DNA of 22,068 bases from Campylobacterota bacterium (GTDB lineage: Bacteria; Campylobacterota; Campylobacteria; Campylobacterales; JAADDG01): the NCBI GenBank assembly GCA_013154075.1, contig JAADDG010000004.1:1-22068 (forward strand), written 5' to 3'. Of the stretch, positions 7,085-14,119 are shown in pieces; within the stretch, counting starts at the first letter, position 1; each line of letters starts with the position of its first letter. The notes beneath the pieces were generated by a model. That model saw only the letters and a program-made list of their open reading frames with translations, did no database searches and was not told where the DNA came from. The position numbers and the translations under genes are program-made.

Positions 7085-7250
7085 AACTTATGTTACGTAA
7101 CTCTCATTCACAGATGCTTCGCGCACTTCGTGGCAAGTGCAAAAATCTAAAAATTGCGAACGCAAGCGCCCTTCGGGTTTGGCGCAATTTTTTTAACGAT
7201 TTTCGCACTTTCGCTCTCGCAATGCTCATTCGAGTTACGTAACATAAGTT
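7085..7250. repeat. MITE-like palindromic element with 19-bp terminal inverted repeats
   Basis: The 223-bp gap between priA and ispG is almost filled by a 166-bp element bounded by a perfect 19-bp inverted repeat: AACTTATGTTACGTAACTC at 7085-7103 and its reverse complement at 7232-7250. The repeat contains the 10-bp palindrome GTTACGTAAC. The interior has nested hairpins: 7109-7132, 7123-7140 (GCACTT/AAGTGC), which competes with it, and 7149-7192. It has no open reading frame of note. No obvious target-site duplication is seen beside it (GA on the left, AA on the right). It could be a small non-autonomous mobile element or a REP-like palindromic unit. Its right end abuts the ispG promoter. 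Confidence 0.65.
7149..7194 (+). terminator. Terminator-like hairpin after priA, inside the repeat element
   Basis: AAAAATTGCG (7149-7158) pairs perfectly with CGCAATTTTT (7183-7192), enclosing an inner GC-rich part that contains CCCTTCGGG. The right arm runs into a T tract (to 7194). It lies about 80 bp after the priA stop and is the only terminator-like structure before the ispG promoter. It could end the pilin-priA transcript. Confidence 0.55.
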
Positions 7251-7260
7251 AATCAATAAG

Positions 7261-7269
7261 TGGTATAAT
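7261..7269 (+). promoter_or_regulatory. Extended -10 promoter of ispG
   Basis: TGgTATAAT is a full-consensus extended -10 element, placing a transcript start near 7276 and a leader of about 20 nt before the ispG ATG at 7295. There is no good -35 box, as is common for this promoter type. It starts 11 bp beyond the right terminal repeat of the palindromic element. Confidence 0.7.
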
Positions 7270-7294
7270 AACCAAAAAATTAAGAGGTTTTTTG

Positions 7295-8353
7295 ATGATA
7301 AAAAGATATCCCACCAAAAAAATTTATGTAGGTGACGTAGCGGTAGGGGGAGACGCTCCCATCTCCGTTCAATCCATGACGTTTTCGAAAACCAGAGACG
7401 TGGAAGCTACGGTAGAGCAGATAAGAAGACTTCATTTTGCGGGATGCGATATCGTAAGAGTGGCCGTTCCGGATTACGAGGACGCTTACGCTTTAAAAGA
7501 GATAAAAAAGAGAATCTCCCTTCCTCTTGTTGCGGATATACATTTTAATTACCGTTTGGCTTTGATAGCTGCGGAGGTGGTGGATTGTATCAGAATAAAT
7601 CCCGGAAACATAGGCAACAAAGAGAGAGTAAAAGAGGTGGTGAAAGCTTGTAAAGAGAGAAATATCCCCATTAGAATAGGGGTGAATTGCGGCAGTTTGG
7701 AAGAGAAATTCGAAAACAGATATGGCCAAAGTGCCGAGGGTATGGTGGAATCGGCGCTTTATAATATAAAATATCTTGAAGATTTGGACTTCACCGATAT
7801 AAAAATCTCCATGAAAGCAAGCGATGTGGAGAGAACGGTAGAAGCTTATAGGAAATTAAGACCTTTGGTGGAGTATCCCTTTCATTTGGGAGTTACGGAG
7901 GCCGGGACGCTTTTTCATTCCACAATCAAATCCTCGATAGCTTTAGGAACTCTTCTTTTGGAAGGGATAGGAGATACTCTTAGAGTCTCTATTACGGGAG
8001 AACTTGAAAAAGAGATAGAAGTGGGAAGAGCCATCTTAAAAAACAGCGGAGCGGCTAAAGGGGGAGTGAATATAGTATCTTGCCCTACATGCGGGAGATT
8101 GGAAGCAAATCTCGTAGATATGGTGGATAGAGTCGAGAAAATGACAAAAGATATCAAAAAGCCTCTAAATCTCTCCGTTATGGGGTGTGTGGTAAACGCG
8201 ATAGGAGAAGCGAAAGCCGCCGATGTGGCTATAGCTTTCGGAAAAGGCAGCGGACTTATTATCAAAAAGGGTGAAGTTGTAGCTAAACTTCCGGAAGATG
8301 AGCTTTTTGAAAGATTTATGCAAGAGGTTAAAAAAGAGGCCGAGAAAGAGTAG
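7295..8353 (+). CDS. ispG: 4-hydroxy-3-methylbut-2-enyl diphosphate synthase (IspG/GcpE)
   Basis: The protein has 352 residues, the typical length of bacterial IspG. It is the penultimate enzyme of the MEP isoprenoid pathway and converts 2-C-methyl-erythritol 2,4-cyclodiphosphate to HMBPP using a [4Fe-4S] cluster. The N-terminal TIM barrel contains APISVQSMTFSKTRDVEATV and VADIHFNYRLAL. The cluster ligands are C263 and C266 (SCPTCGR), C298 (MGCVVNAIGE) and E305, matching the E. coli pattern of three Cys plus one Glu. The start chosen is ATG at 7295, with AGAGG at 7283-7287 seven nt upstream. A TTG directly before it would add only one residue. It heads a probable ispG-dnaB-comEC operon, with a 2-nt gap to dnaB. 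Confidence 0.97.
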   Translation: MIKRYPTKKIYVGDVAVGGDAPISVQSMTFSKTRDVEATVEQIRRLHFAGCDIVRVAVPDYEDAYALKEIKKRISLPLVADIHFNYRLALIAAEVVDCIRINPGNIGNKERVKEVVKACKERNIPIRIGVNCGSLEEKFENRYGQSAEGMVESALYNIKYLEDLDFTDIKISMKASDVERTVEAYRKLRPLVEYPFHLGVTEAGTLFHSTIKSSIALGTLLLEGIGDTLRVSITGELEKEIEVGRAILKNSGAAKGGVNIVSCPTCGRLEANLVDMVDRVEKMTKDIKKPLNLSVMGCVVNAIGEAKAADVAIAFGKGSGLIIKKGEVVAKLPEDELFERFMQEVKKEAEKE

Positions 8354-8355
8354 AT

Positions 8356-9777
8356 ATGGAGAATAATTTACACAATATCAATATAGAAAGAGCGGTTTTA
8401 AGCTCTATCATTTTCGATCCCTCCCTTTTTGAAGATGTGGCTTCAAGACTGAAGGCTGAGGATTTTTATCTGCCTTTTCATAGATATCTGTTTGAGGCGA
8501 TGGAGGAGCTTGAGAGGGAGGAAAAACCGATAGACGAAGAGTTTCTAAAAAAGAAGCTCTCTCAAAACAAAAAATTTGACGAAGAGGCCTTTTTTGAGGT
8601 TTTGACCACAAATCCCCTCGCAAATACGATGGCTTATGTGGATGAAATCAAAGACAAAGCCGTAAAAAGAGAGCTTATAAAGATGACAAGCTCCATAAAA
8701 GAGATCGTAGTTGAGGAGGATTTGCCGGCTGTTGAGGCACTGGATAAGATTCAAAAAGAGCTTTATGAAATTTCGGTAGATGCGATATCAAAAGAGTTCA
8801 AAGAGGCTCCGCAGATCGTTAAAGATACTCTCTTGCACATAAAAGAGATGAAAGAGAGAGGCAATAAAGAGGTTGTGGGGCTCGATACGGGATTTGCGGA
8901 GCTAAATAGATTGACTGCCGGTTTTGGAAACGGAGATCTGATCATCATAGCGGCAAGACCCGCGATGGGAAAGACGGCTTTTTGTCTAAATATCGCTCAA
9001 AAGGTTTTGGATCAAAATAAGGGAGTGGCTATTTTCTCTCTCGAAATGCCGGCAGAACAGCTTCTTTTAAGAATGCTAAGCGCTAAAACCTCCATACCCT
9101 TGCAAAAACTCAAAGTCGGAGATATGAGCGATGAGGAGTGGAGCAGACTCTCGGCGGCTGCGGACGAGATGAGCAGAAAAAAACTCTTTGTAGATGACGA
9201 CGGACTTGTAAATATTCATCAAGTAAGATCGAAACTTAGAAAATTAAAGTCAAGAAACCCCGAAATCTCTTTGGCTATTATCGATTATCTTCAGCTTATG
9301 ACCTCTTCATCTCATAAAGACAGACATCTTGAGGTTAGCGAAATCAGCCGAGGACTCAAACTTTTGTCTCGTGAGATGAATATGCCGATAATCGCGCTCT
9401 CTCAGCTAAATAGAAGCCTTGAGAGCAGAAACGATAAACGCCCTATGCTAAGCGATCTTAGAGAATCGGGAGCGATAGAGCAGGATGCCGATTTGATTTT
9501 GTTTGTTTATAGAGACGATGTTTATAAAATAAGAGAAGAGAAAGAGAAAGAGAAAAAGGCCAAAGCGGAAGGCAAAGAGTACAAAAGCACTTTTCAGGAA
9601 AAACCGGAAGAAGAGGCCGAGATCATTATCGGCAAAAACAGAAACGGACCGATAGGGGTGGCACATCTCATTTTCCAAAAACATTTTACGAGATTTGTCG
9701 ATAAAAGTATAGAAATAGTTTACGAGGAGGCCGATATAGACGCAAAAGAGTCTAAAATAGATCTCCCCGATCTCTAA
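8356..9777 (+). CDS. dnaB: Replicative DNA helicase DnaB
   Basis: The protein has 473 residues, the normal DnaB length. It is the hexameric 5'-3' helicase of the replication fork. The N-terminal DnaB domain begins NNLHNINIERAVLSSIIFDP. The RecA-like C-terminal domain has Walker A ARPAMGKT (residues 200-207), Walker B region SLAIIDYLQLM, and the arginine-finger region RESGAIEQDADLILFVYRDD. An unusually long Lys/Glu-rich insertion at about residues 390-423 (REEKEKEKKAKAEGKEYKS) separates RDDVY from the conserved EIIIGKNRNGP. I believe similar insertions occur in related species. The start is ATG at 8356, 2 nt after the ispG stop, with a weak GAAAGAG upstream, so translation is probably coupled. 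Confidence 0.98.
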   Translation: MENNLHNINIERAVLSSIIFDPSLFEDVASRLKAEDFYLPFHRYLFEAMEELEREEKPIDEEFLKKKLSQNKKFDEEAFFEVLTTNPLANTMAYVDEIKDKAVKRELIKMTSSIKEIVVEEDLPAVEALDKIQKELYEISVDAISKEFKEAPQIVKDTLLHIKEMKERGNKEVVGLDTGFAELNRLTAGFGNGDLIIIAARPAMGKTAFCLNIAQKVLDQNKGVAIFSLEMPAEQLLLRMLSAKTSIPLQKLKVGDMSDEEWSRLSAAADEMSRKKLFVDDDGLVNIHQVRSKLRKLKSRNPEISLAIIDYLQLMTSSSHKDRHLEVSEISRGLKLLSREMNMPIIALSQLNRSLESRNDKRPMLSDLRESGAIEQDADLILFVYRDDVYKIREEKEKEKKAKAEGKEYKSTFQEKPEEEAEIIIGKNRNGPIGVAHLIFQKHFTRFVDKSIEIVYEEADIDAKESKIDLPDL

Positions 9778-9784
9778 TAATTAA

Positions 9785-11056
9785 ATGCATTTTTCTCTGC
9801 CTCTTTTTAAAAACAAGAAAGAGATCTCTTTTTTTCTTCTTTTTTTGTTTGTGCTTTTTTCTATAAATTTATATTTCAAATATGAAGATTATAAAAAATT
9901 TACCTCTAAAAAGATTTACAAAACCGATGCGATTGTTTTAAATCAATATATAAAAAGCAAAAATAATAAAAAGTATTTTGTTTTGAAACTAAAAGCTAAA
10001 GACGGATTTCTATTTTATACTACAAGCAAAGAGGATCTGAAAGATCTGAAAAATAGAAAAGTTTTAGTAAAAATCCTAACTAAAAACATTAGCTTTTTAG
10101 ATTATCTAAAGAGTTTCTACGCTCCCGTTATAGATATGAGGCTCTATCCTAAAGAAGAGAGTTTAAAAAATAAAATTTTTGATTTTATAGCCTCTTCTCA
10201 TCAAAATCAAAAGACAAAAGAGCTCTTTTTGGCTCTCTTTATCGCTAAACCTATCTCTAAGGAGTTAAGAGAAAGAGTGCAGTTTTTGGGTGTTTCTCAT
10301 TTGATTGCCATAAGCGGATTTCATCTTGGGGTTTTGTTTTTTGTAGTTTATAATTTTTTGAAATATTTTTATAAATTTTTCCAAATACGTTATTTTCCAT
10401 ACAGAAACAGGACTTTGGATCTAACTATCGTTTCAATATTTTTTCTATTTTTTTATATTTCTCTTATAGATTTCACTCCTTCATTAATTAGAGCTTTTGT
10501 TATGCTTCTGTTTGGCTTTTTTCTCTATAGTAGAGCCATTAAGATCCTCTCTTTTTCGACGCTCCTTTATTCGGTTTTGATGATTGTCGCTCTTTTTCCT
10601 ACGCTTATTTTTTCGATAGGTTTTTGGTTTTCGGTTGCGGGAGTTTTTTATATTTATCTATTTTTAAAATATTTCAAAGATATTGATAAAAAAGCTCTTT
10701 TTGTGGCTTTGAATTTTTGGGTATTTTTTGCAATGATACCTATCGTGCACTATTTTTTTCCTATTTTTTCTCTCTATCAGCTTCTATCACCCATACTCTC
10801 TATGCTTTTTGTGCTTTTTTATCCTGTCGAGCTGTTTTTGCATATTATCGGATTTGGAGATCTTTTGGACGGAGTGATTTTAGAGCTTTTTAGTTTGAAG
10901 GGAGATATATTTTTGTTTAAAAGTAGTTTTTATTTTTTAGTTTTCTATATCCTTATATCCATCCTCGCAATTTTTAGAAAAGTCTTTTTCTACGCTCTCT
11001 TTTTTCTTATCTTGCTCTTTTTTGTTGAGAATATAGCACAGCTTCATACCGTATAA
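9785..11056 (+). CDS. comEC: ComEC/Rec2-type DNA-uptake channel protein, short form
   Basis: This is a 423-residue, very hydrophobic inner-membrane protein. The signature FLGVSHLIAISGFHLGV at about residues 167-183 identifies the ComEC competence domain, which carries single-stranded DNA across the inner membrane in natural transformation. It is preceded by a membrane anchor (about residues 14-31) and an OB-like N-terminal segment, and followed by multiple membrane helices. The C-terminal metallo-beta-lactamase-like domain of long ComEC proteins is absent, as I recall for Campylobacter. It starts 7 nt after the dnaB stop without a recognisable ribosome binding site, so it depends on coupling. 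The last 120 bp overlap the yihY gene on the opposite strand. Confidence 0.93.
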   Translation: MHFSLPLFKNKKEISFFLLFLFVLFSINLYFKYEDYKKFTSKKIYKTDAIVLNQYIKSKNNKKYFVLKLKAKDGFLFYTTSKEDLKDLKNRKVLVKILTKNISFLDYLKSFYAPVIDMRLYPKEESLKNKIFDFIASSHQNQKTKELFLALFIAKPISKELRERVQFLGVSHLIAISGFHLGVLFFVVYNFLKYFYKFFQIRYFPYRNRTLDLTIVSIFFLFFYISLIDFTPSLIRAFVMLLFGFFLYSRAIKILSFSTLLYSVLMIVALFPTLIFSIGFWFSVAGVFYIYLFLKYFKDIDKKALFVALNFWVFFAMIPIVHYFFPIFSLYQLLSPILSMLFVLFYPVELFLHIIGFGDLLDGVILELFSLKGDIFLFKSSFYFLVFYILISILAIFRKVFFYALFFLILLFFVENIAQLHTV

Positions 11057-11803
11057 AAAGATTATCCAAGATAGATAGATCCAGATCAAAAAAAACATAA
11101 TAGCGCTGAAAGATCCGTAGATCGTTAGATAGGTTTTGTTGTAGAAGATATAATATACAAAAAGATTTTTTGATAGATACCAAATAGATGAAAATATCAA
11201 AGATGATATAAAAGCGCTTTTTATCTCTATCTCAACGTTTGCGGAAATCATATAGGCCACAAAAAACAAAAACCAAATAATCAAAAAAGGAAAAATCGCC
11301 AAGAAATTTATCCAGCTTGTATATTCGGAGCTGTTTAGCATTTGTTGAACGTAAGAGGAGATATAAAAAGATATTCCCAAAGCCAAAGGCGCCATCGTCA
11401 CAAGAGTCCAATAGATTGAGATCGAGTGCCAAAACGAGCGGGGTTTGGTATGAAATATTTTGCTTACTACATACTCGTAATCGTCAAAAAACATGATAGA
11501 TACGTAAATTACGAATATAAAACCTATCATTCCCATACTTAAAGTATTTTGCATAAATTGATCTATATAGTTTACGATCATCTCCTGATGGGAAGGGATA
11601 AGAGAGGAGAAGATGAAATTTCTGATTTTGTCGTAATATTTTTCAAAGCTCGGTAGATGTGTAAAAATGGTAAGAGAGATCAACAAAACCGGAATCAAAG
11701 CCAATATCGTATGAAAACTAAGTGAGGATGCATAATGCAAAAGATCGTGATCCTTAAAAAACGATATCAGCTCTTTTCTGGTTATGTTGATCTTTCTAAG
11801 CAC
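10937..11803 (-). CDS. YihY/BrkB-family inner-membrane protein
   Basis: The protein has 288 residues with about six membrane helices. Family hallmarks include HYASSLSFHTILALIPVLLI near the N-terminus and the C-terminal FFLIWIYLSWIIFLYGMKLCYIL. The family was once annotated as ribonuclease BN or BrkB; its biochemical role is unsettled, so I do not assign one. The start is GTG at 11803-11801, sharing one base with the glcD stop (TAGTG), which implies coupled translation. The cytoplasmic tail after the last helix (about 35 residues, Lys/Glu/Asp-rich) is encoded entirely within the overlap with the 3' end of comEC. It is the third gene of the pgbA-like-glcD-yihY operon. Confidence 0.92.
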   Translation of the reverse strand: MLRKINITRKELISFFKDHDLLHYASSLSFHTILALIPVLLISLTIFTHLPSFEKYYDKIRNFIFSSLIPSHQEMIVNYIDQFMQNTLSMGMIGFIFVIYVSIMFFDDYEYVVSKIFHTKPRSFWHSISIYWTLVTMAPLALGISFYISSYVQQMLNSSEYTSWINFLAIFPFLIIWFLFFVAYMISANVEIEIKSAFISSLIFSSIWYLSKNLFVYYIFYNKTYLTIYGSFSAIMFFLIWIYLSWIIFLYGMKLCYILNKKEQDKKKESVEKDFSKNCEDGYKDIEN

Positions 11804-13188
11804 TAATCGAGCCCCATTTTTCCCGGATTTAGAATATTGTTAGGATCGAAAGCGTGTTTGATTCTTTTAAAGAGCTCTATCTCCTTATCGCTAAAAGCCA
11901 TTTTCATAAAAGGCGCTTTACTGATACCTATTCCGTGCTCTCCGCTTAGAGTCCCTCCAAGCTCTATCGTAACTTTAAAAATCTCTTCTATAGCTTTGTA
12001 GCCCTTTTCCACCTCTTTGGGATCGGAGCCGTCAACCATAACGTTTGTATGGACGTTGCCATCCCCCGTATGGCCGAAGCAGGGAATTTTAACTCCATAC
12101 TTTTTAGAAATTCTATCTACTTCTTCAAGGTATTTCGGAAGCATACTTCTTGGTACGGTTACGTCTTCGTTTATTTTTTTGGAGCCGTAAATCGTGATAC
12201 TTTGACTGGCATTTCTTCTTGCAAACCAGATATCCGCCGCCTCTTTTTCGTCTTTTGCGATTTTAAACTCTCTGCATCCGTTTTTTTTGAAGAATTTTTC
12301 CAACAAAGAGAGTTGATAATCTATCTCCTCTTCTACGTTTCCGTCTATATCGCTTATCAAAATAGCTCCCGCGTCAACCGGAAGCCCTTTATGAAACTTC
12401 TCTTCCACCGCCCTTATGGAGAGATTGTCCAAAAACTCCATAGCTACGGGATTAGCTCCGCCGGCCAAAGATTTATAGACCGCGTTCATAGCCTCCTTTA
12501 CGCTCCCGAAAACTCCCATAGCCGTTTTGGTGAGCTTGGGCTTTGAGATAAGCTTTAGCGTTATTTCCGTAATAACGGCCAAAGTTCCCTCGCTTCCTAC
12601 CAAAATTCCGGCTATATTGTAACCGGCTACGTCTTTTATCGTCTTTTTGCCCGCTCTAATTATATCTCCGTTTGGAAGAACGGCTCTAAGTGCCATTACG
12701 TAATCTTTCGTAATACCGTATTTGGCGGCTCTCATGCCTCCCGCGTTTTCGCTGACGTTTCCGCCTATTGTAGAATATTCTTGGCTTGCCGGATCGGGCG
12801 GATAAAATAGTCCTACCTTTTCAACCTCTCTTTGAAGATCTTTATTGATAACTCCCGGCTGCACTCTTGCAACCATATTCTCCATATCTATTTCCAAAAT
12901 CTTATTCATATGCTTTTCCAAAGATAGAACGATTCCGCCCTTTACCGGAAGTGCTCCTCCCGTAAATCCGCTTCCGGCTCCCCTCGGAGTGATGACTATT
13001 CCTCTTTCGTTGCAGTATTTTAAAATTTCGCTTACATCTTGTTCGTTTTTCGGGAAAACGACCGCTTCGGGTTTGTATCTCGTTTTAGTAGCGTCGTAGG
13101 AGTAGGCTATCAGGTGAGCCGGATCATCCTTTACGTTCTCTTCTCCGACTATCTTTTTTAGATTTTTTATATCTTTTTTATCTATCAT
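11803..13188 (-). CDS. glcD: FAD-linked oxidase, GlcD / D-lactate dehydrogenase type
   Basis: The protein has 461 residues with the two-domain layout of the family. The FAD-binding PCMH domain contains PRGAGSGFTGGA at 68-79, PPDPASQEYSTIGGNVSENAGG, and VGSEGTLAVITE. The C-terminal FAD-oxidase domain contains FGHTGDGNVHTNVMVD and GTLSGEHGIGISK, with the histidines expected at the active site. Members oxidise 2-hydroxy acids such as glycolate or D-lactate and pass electrons to the respiratory chain. GlcE and GlcF partners are not adjacent, so the substrate cannot be decided. The start ATG at 13188 overlaps the upstream stop (AAATGA). The symbol follows common annotation of this subfamily and does not prove glycolate specificity. 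Confidence 0.9.
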   Translation of the reverse strand: MIDKKDIKNLKKIVGEENVKDDPAHLIAYSYDATKTRYKPEAVVFPKNEQDVSEILKYCNERGIVITPRGAGSGFTGGALPVKGGIVLSLEKHMNKILEIDMENMVARVQPGVINKDLQREVEKVGLFYPPDPASQEYSTIGGNVSENAGGMRAAKYGITKDYVMALRAVLPNGDIIRAGKKTIKDVAGYNIAGILVGSEGTLAVITEITLKLISKPKLTKTAMGVFGSVKEAMNAVYKSLAGGANPVAMEFLDNLSIRAVEEKFHKGLPVDAGAILISDIDGNVEEEIDYQLSLLEKFFKKNGCREFKIAKDEKEAADIWFARRNASQSITIYGSKKINEDVTVPRSMLPKYLEEVDRISKKYGVKIPCFGHTGDGNVHTNVMVDGSDPKEVEKGYKAIEEIFKVTIELGGTLSGEHGIGISKAPFMKMAFSDKEIELFKRIKHAFDPNNILNPGKMGLD

Positions 13189-13910
13189 TTCTCTATTCCC
13201 AAAAGTTTTTTATAGTATTTGTCGTAATTTTTTATAGAATCGGGACCGAAATTAAAGATACTTGATTCTATATCTTTTATTCTGGAGTAGAAAGGCAAAG
13301 TGGCGTTTGCTTCTTTGGCTTGAATATTCTCTTCTTTTAAAATCTTAAAGCTATTGCAATCTACAAAATATCCTTTATCTTCTATAGCGAAAAACAGAAG
13401 CATAGAGGTATTTTGTTTGCAAACTTTTTGAAAATCCTCTTTTTTGGGTGTAGGATTGTACTCTTTGGATAAAAAGGCCGCTAAGATATCGGGATGAATC
13501 CAATCTATTTGAGGAAAATCCGATAAAATTTCCAAATATGTATCTTCATTGGGTGCTATAACGAAAGCTCTATTATATAGATAGTTTAAAATTACCGTAT
13601 CGCCTTTTTTGGGCATTATTTTCAAAGGAGGGAGAGCCGATTGCTCAAGCATATCGAACATTATGAATTTTATTCTCATCTTATCTCCCTCTTTTTTTTC
13701 CACTACGGCTCCGGCTATTATCGTAGAGTGTTTATCGTCAAATTTTCTTATCACTACTCCGCTTGAGCCTATCGGTACATAGGGGCTATCTTCCAGTACG
13801 GCTCCCTTATCGTCGGCTTCTATAATTTTACTCTCTATGGTTTTGAAAACTCCTCCGGCAAAAACAGCCTCGGAAAAAAATAGAAATATCAAAAGCGCTG
13901 CTATTCTCAT
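13185..13910 (-). CDS. Periplasmic protein with PgbA N-terminal domain
   Basis: The protein has 241 residues with a clear signal peptide (MRIAALLIFLFFSEAVFA). The body matches, from memory, the N-terminal domain of Helicobacter pylori plasminogen-binding protein PgbA. The shared features are GSSGVVIRKFDDKHSTIIAGAVVE, KGDTVILNYLYNRAFVIAPNEDTY, a conserved pair of cysteines (KVCKQ and VDCNSFKIL), and PFYSRIKDIES near the end. The long lysine-rich C-terminal tail of the Helicobacter protein is missing; this one stops at LLGIEK. Plasminogen binding should not be assumed; an older envelope role is more likely. It is the first gene of the operon with glcD and yihY (4-nt overlap with glcD). Confidence 0.85.
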   Translation of the reverse strand: MRIAALLIFLFFSEAVFAGGVFKTIESKIIEADDKGAVLEDSPYVPIGSSGVVIRKFDDKHSTIIAGAVVEKKEGDKMRIKFIMFDMLEQSALPPLKIMPKKGDTVILNYLYNRAFVIAPNEDTYLEILSDFPQIDWIHPDILAAFLSKEYNPTPKKEDFQKVCKQNTSMLLFFAIEDKGYFVDCNSFKILKEENIQAKEANATLPFYSRIKDIESSIFNFGPDSIKNYDKYYKKLLGIEK

Positions 13911-14119
13911 AAACTTCCTTCTAATTAGGGTATTTGTGGGATTATATACAAATTGAAGTTAAAAATTCCTTGATAGAAAAGATCTTTTATAAGTAAATTT
14001 CTTTTAACTTTTAATTTTATTTCTACTTATCAAAATTATAACGGCTTTAAGTTGGTTTTTAATAGAATTAGAAAATCGGTGCTAAAAAGGCACGATTTTT
14101 AAATAGAGGAATTATTTAA
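13911..14119. promoter_or_regulatory. Divergent intergenic region, pgbA-like / M23 peptidase
   Basis: This is a 209-bp AT-rich region between two divergent genes. On the minus strand TATAAT at 13946-13941, preceded by TGTA, is a fair -10 for the pgbA-like operon. For the M23 gene, TAGAAT at 14063-14068 is only a weak candidate. Other structure: the 12-bp palindrome AAAAGATCTTTT at 13977-13988, and the 7-bp inverted repeat ATAAGTA (13989-13995) / TACTTAT (14024-14030), which could be regulator sites. The hairpin at 14072-14099 is listed separately. Confidence 0.45.
14072..14099 (+). promoter_or_regulatory. Hairpin just upstream of the M23 peptidase gene
   Basis: AAAATCGGTGC (14072-14082) pairs with GCACGATTTT (14090-14099), giving 10 bp with one bulged G and a 7-nt loop. 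The right arm ends in T residues, so it resembles a weak intrinsic terminator. The hairpin ends about 20 nt before the ATG at 14120, and GAGGA of the ribosome binding site lies just beyond it. If transcription starts upstream it could attenuate the M23 gene or end a short leader RNA. Confidence 0.5.

Noticed and set aside
7292..7294. TTG directly before ATG as the ispG start.
   Set aside because: ATG at 7295 has better spacing from AGAGG and gives the standard N-terminus; the TTG would only add one residue.
12049..12546. 165-codon open frame opposite glcD.
   Set aside because: It is antisense to well-conserved FAD-oxidase codons, has no ribosome binding site and its translation has no family features; it is a shadow of biased codon use.
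13977..13988. 12-bp palindrome AAAAGATCTTTT as a defined operator.
   Set aside because: Short AT-rich palindromes are expected by chance in this base composition and no second copy was seen; it is only mentioned within the intergenic region.
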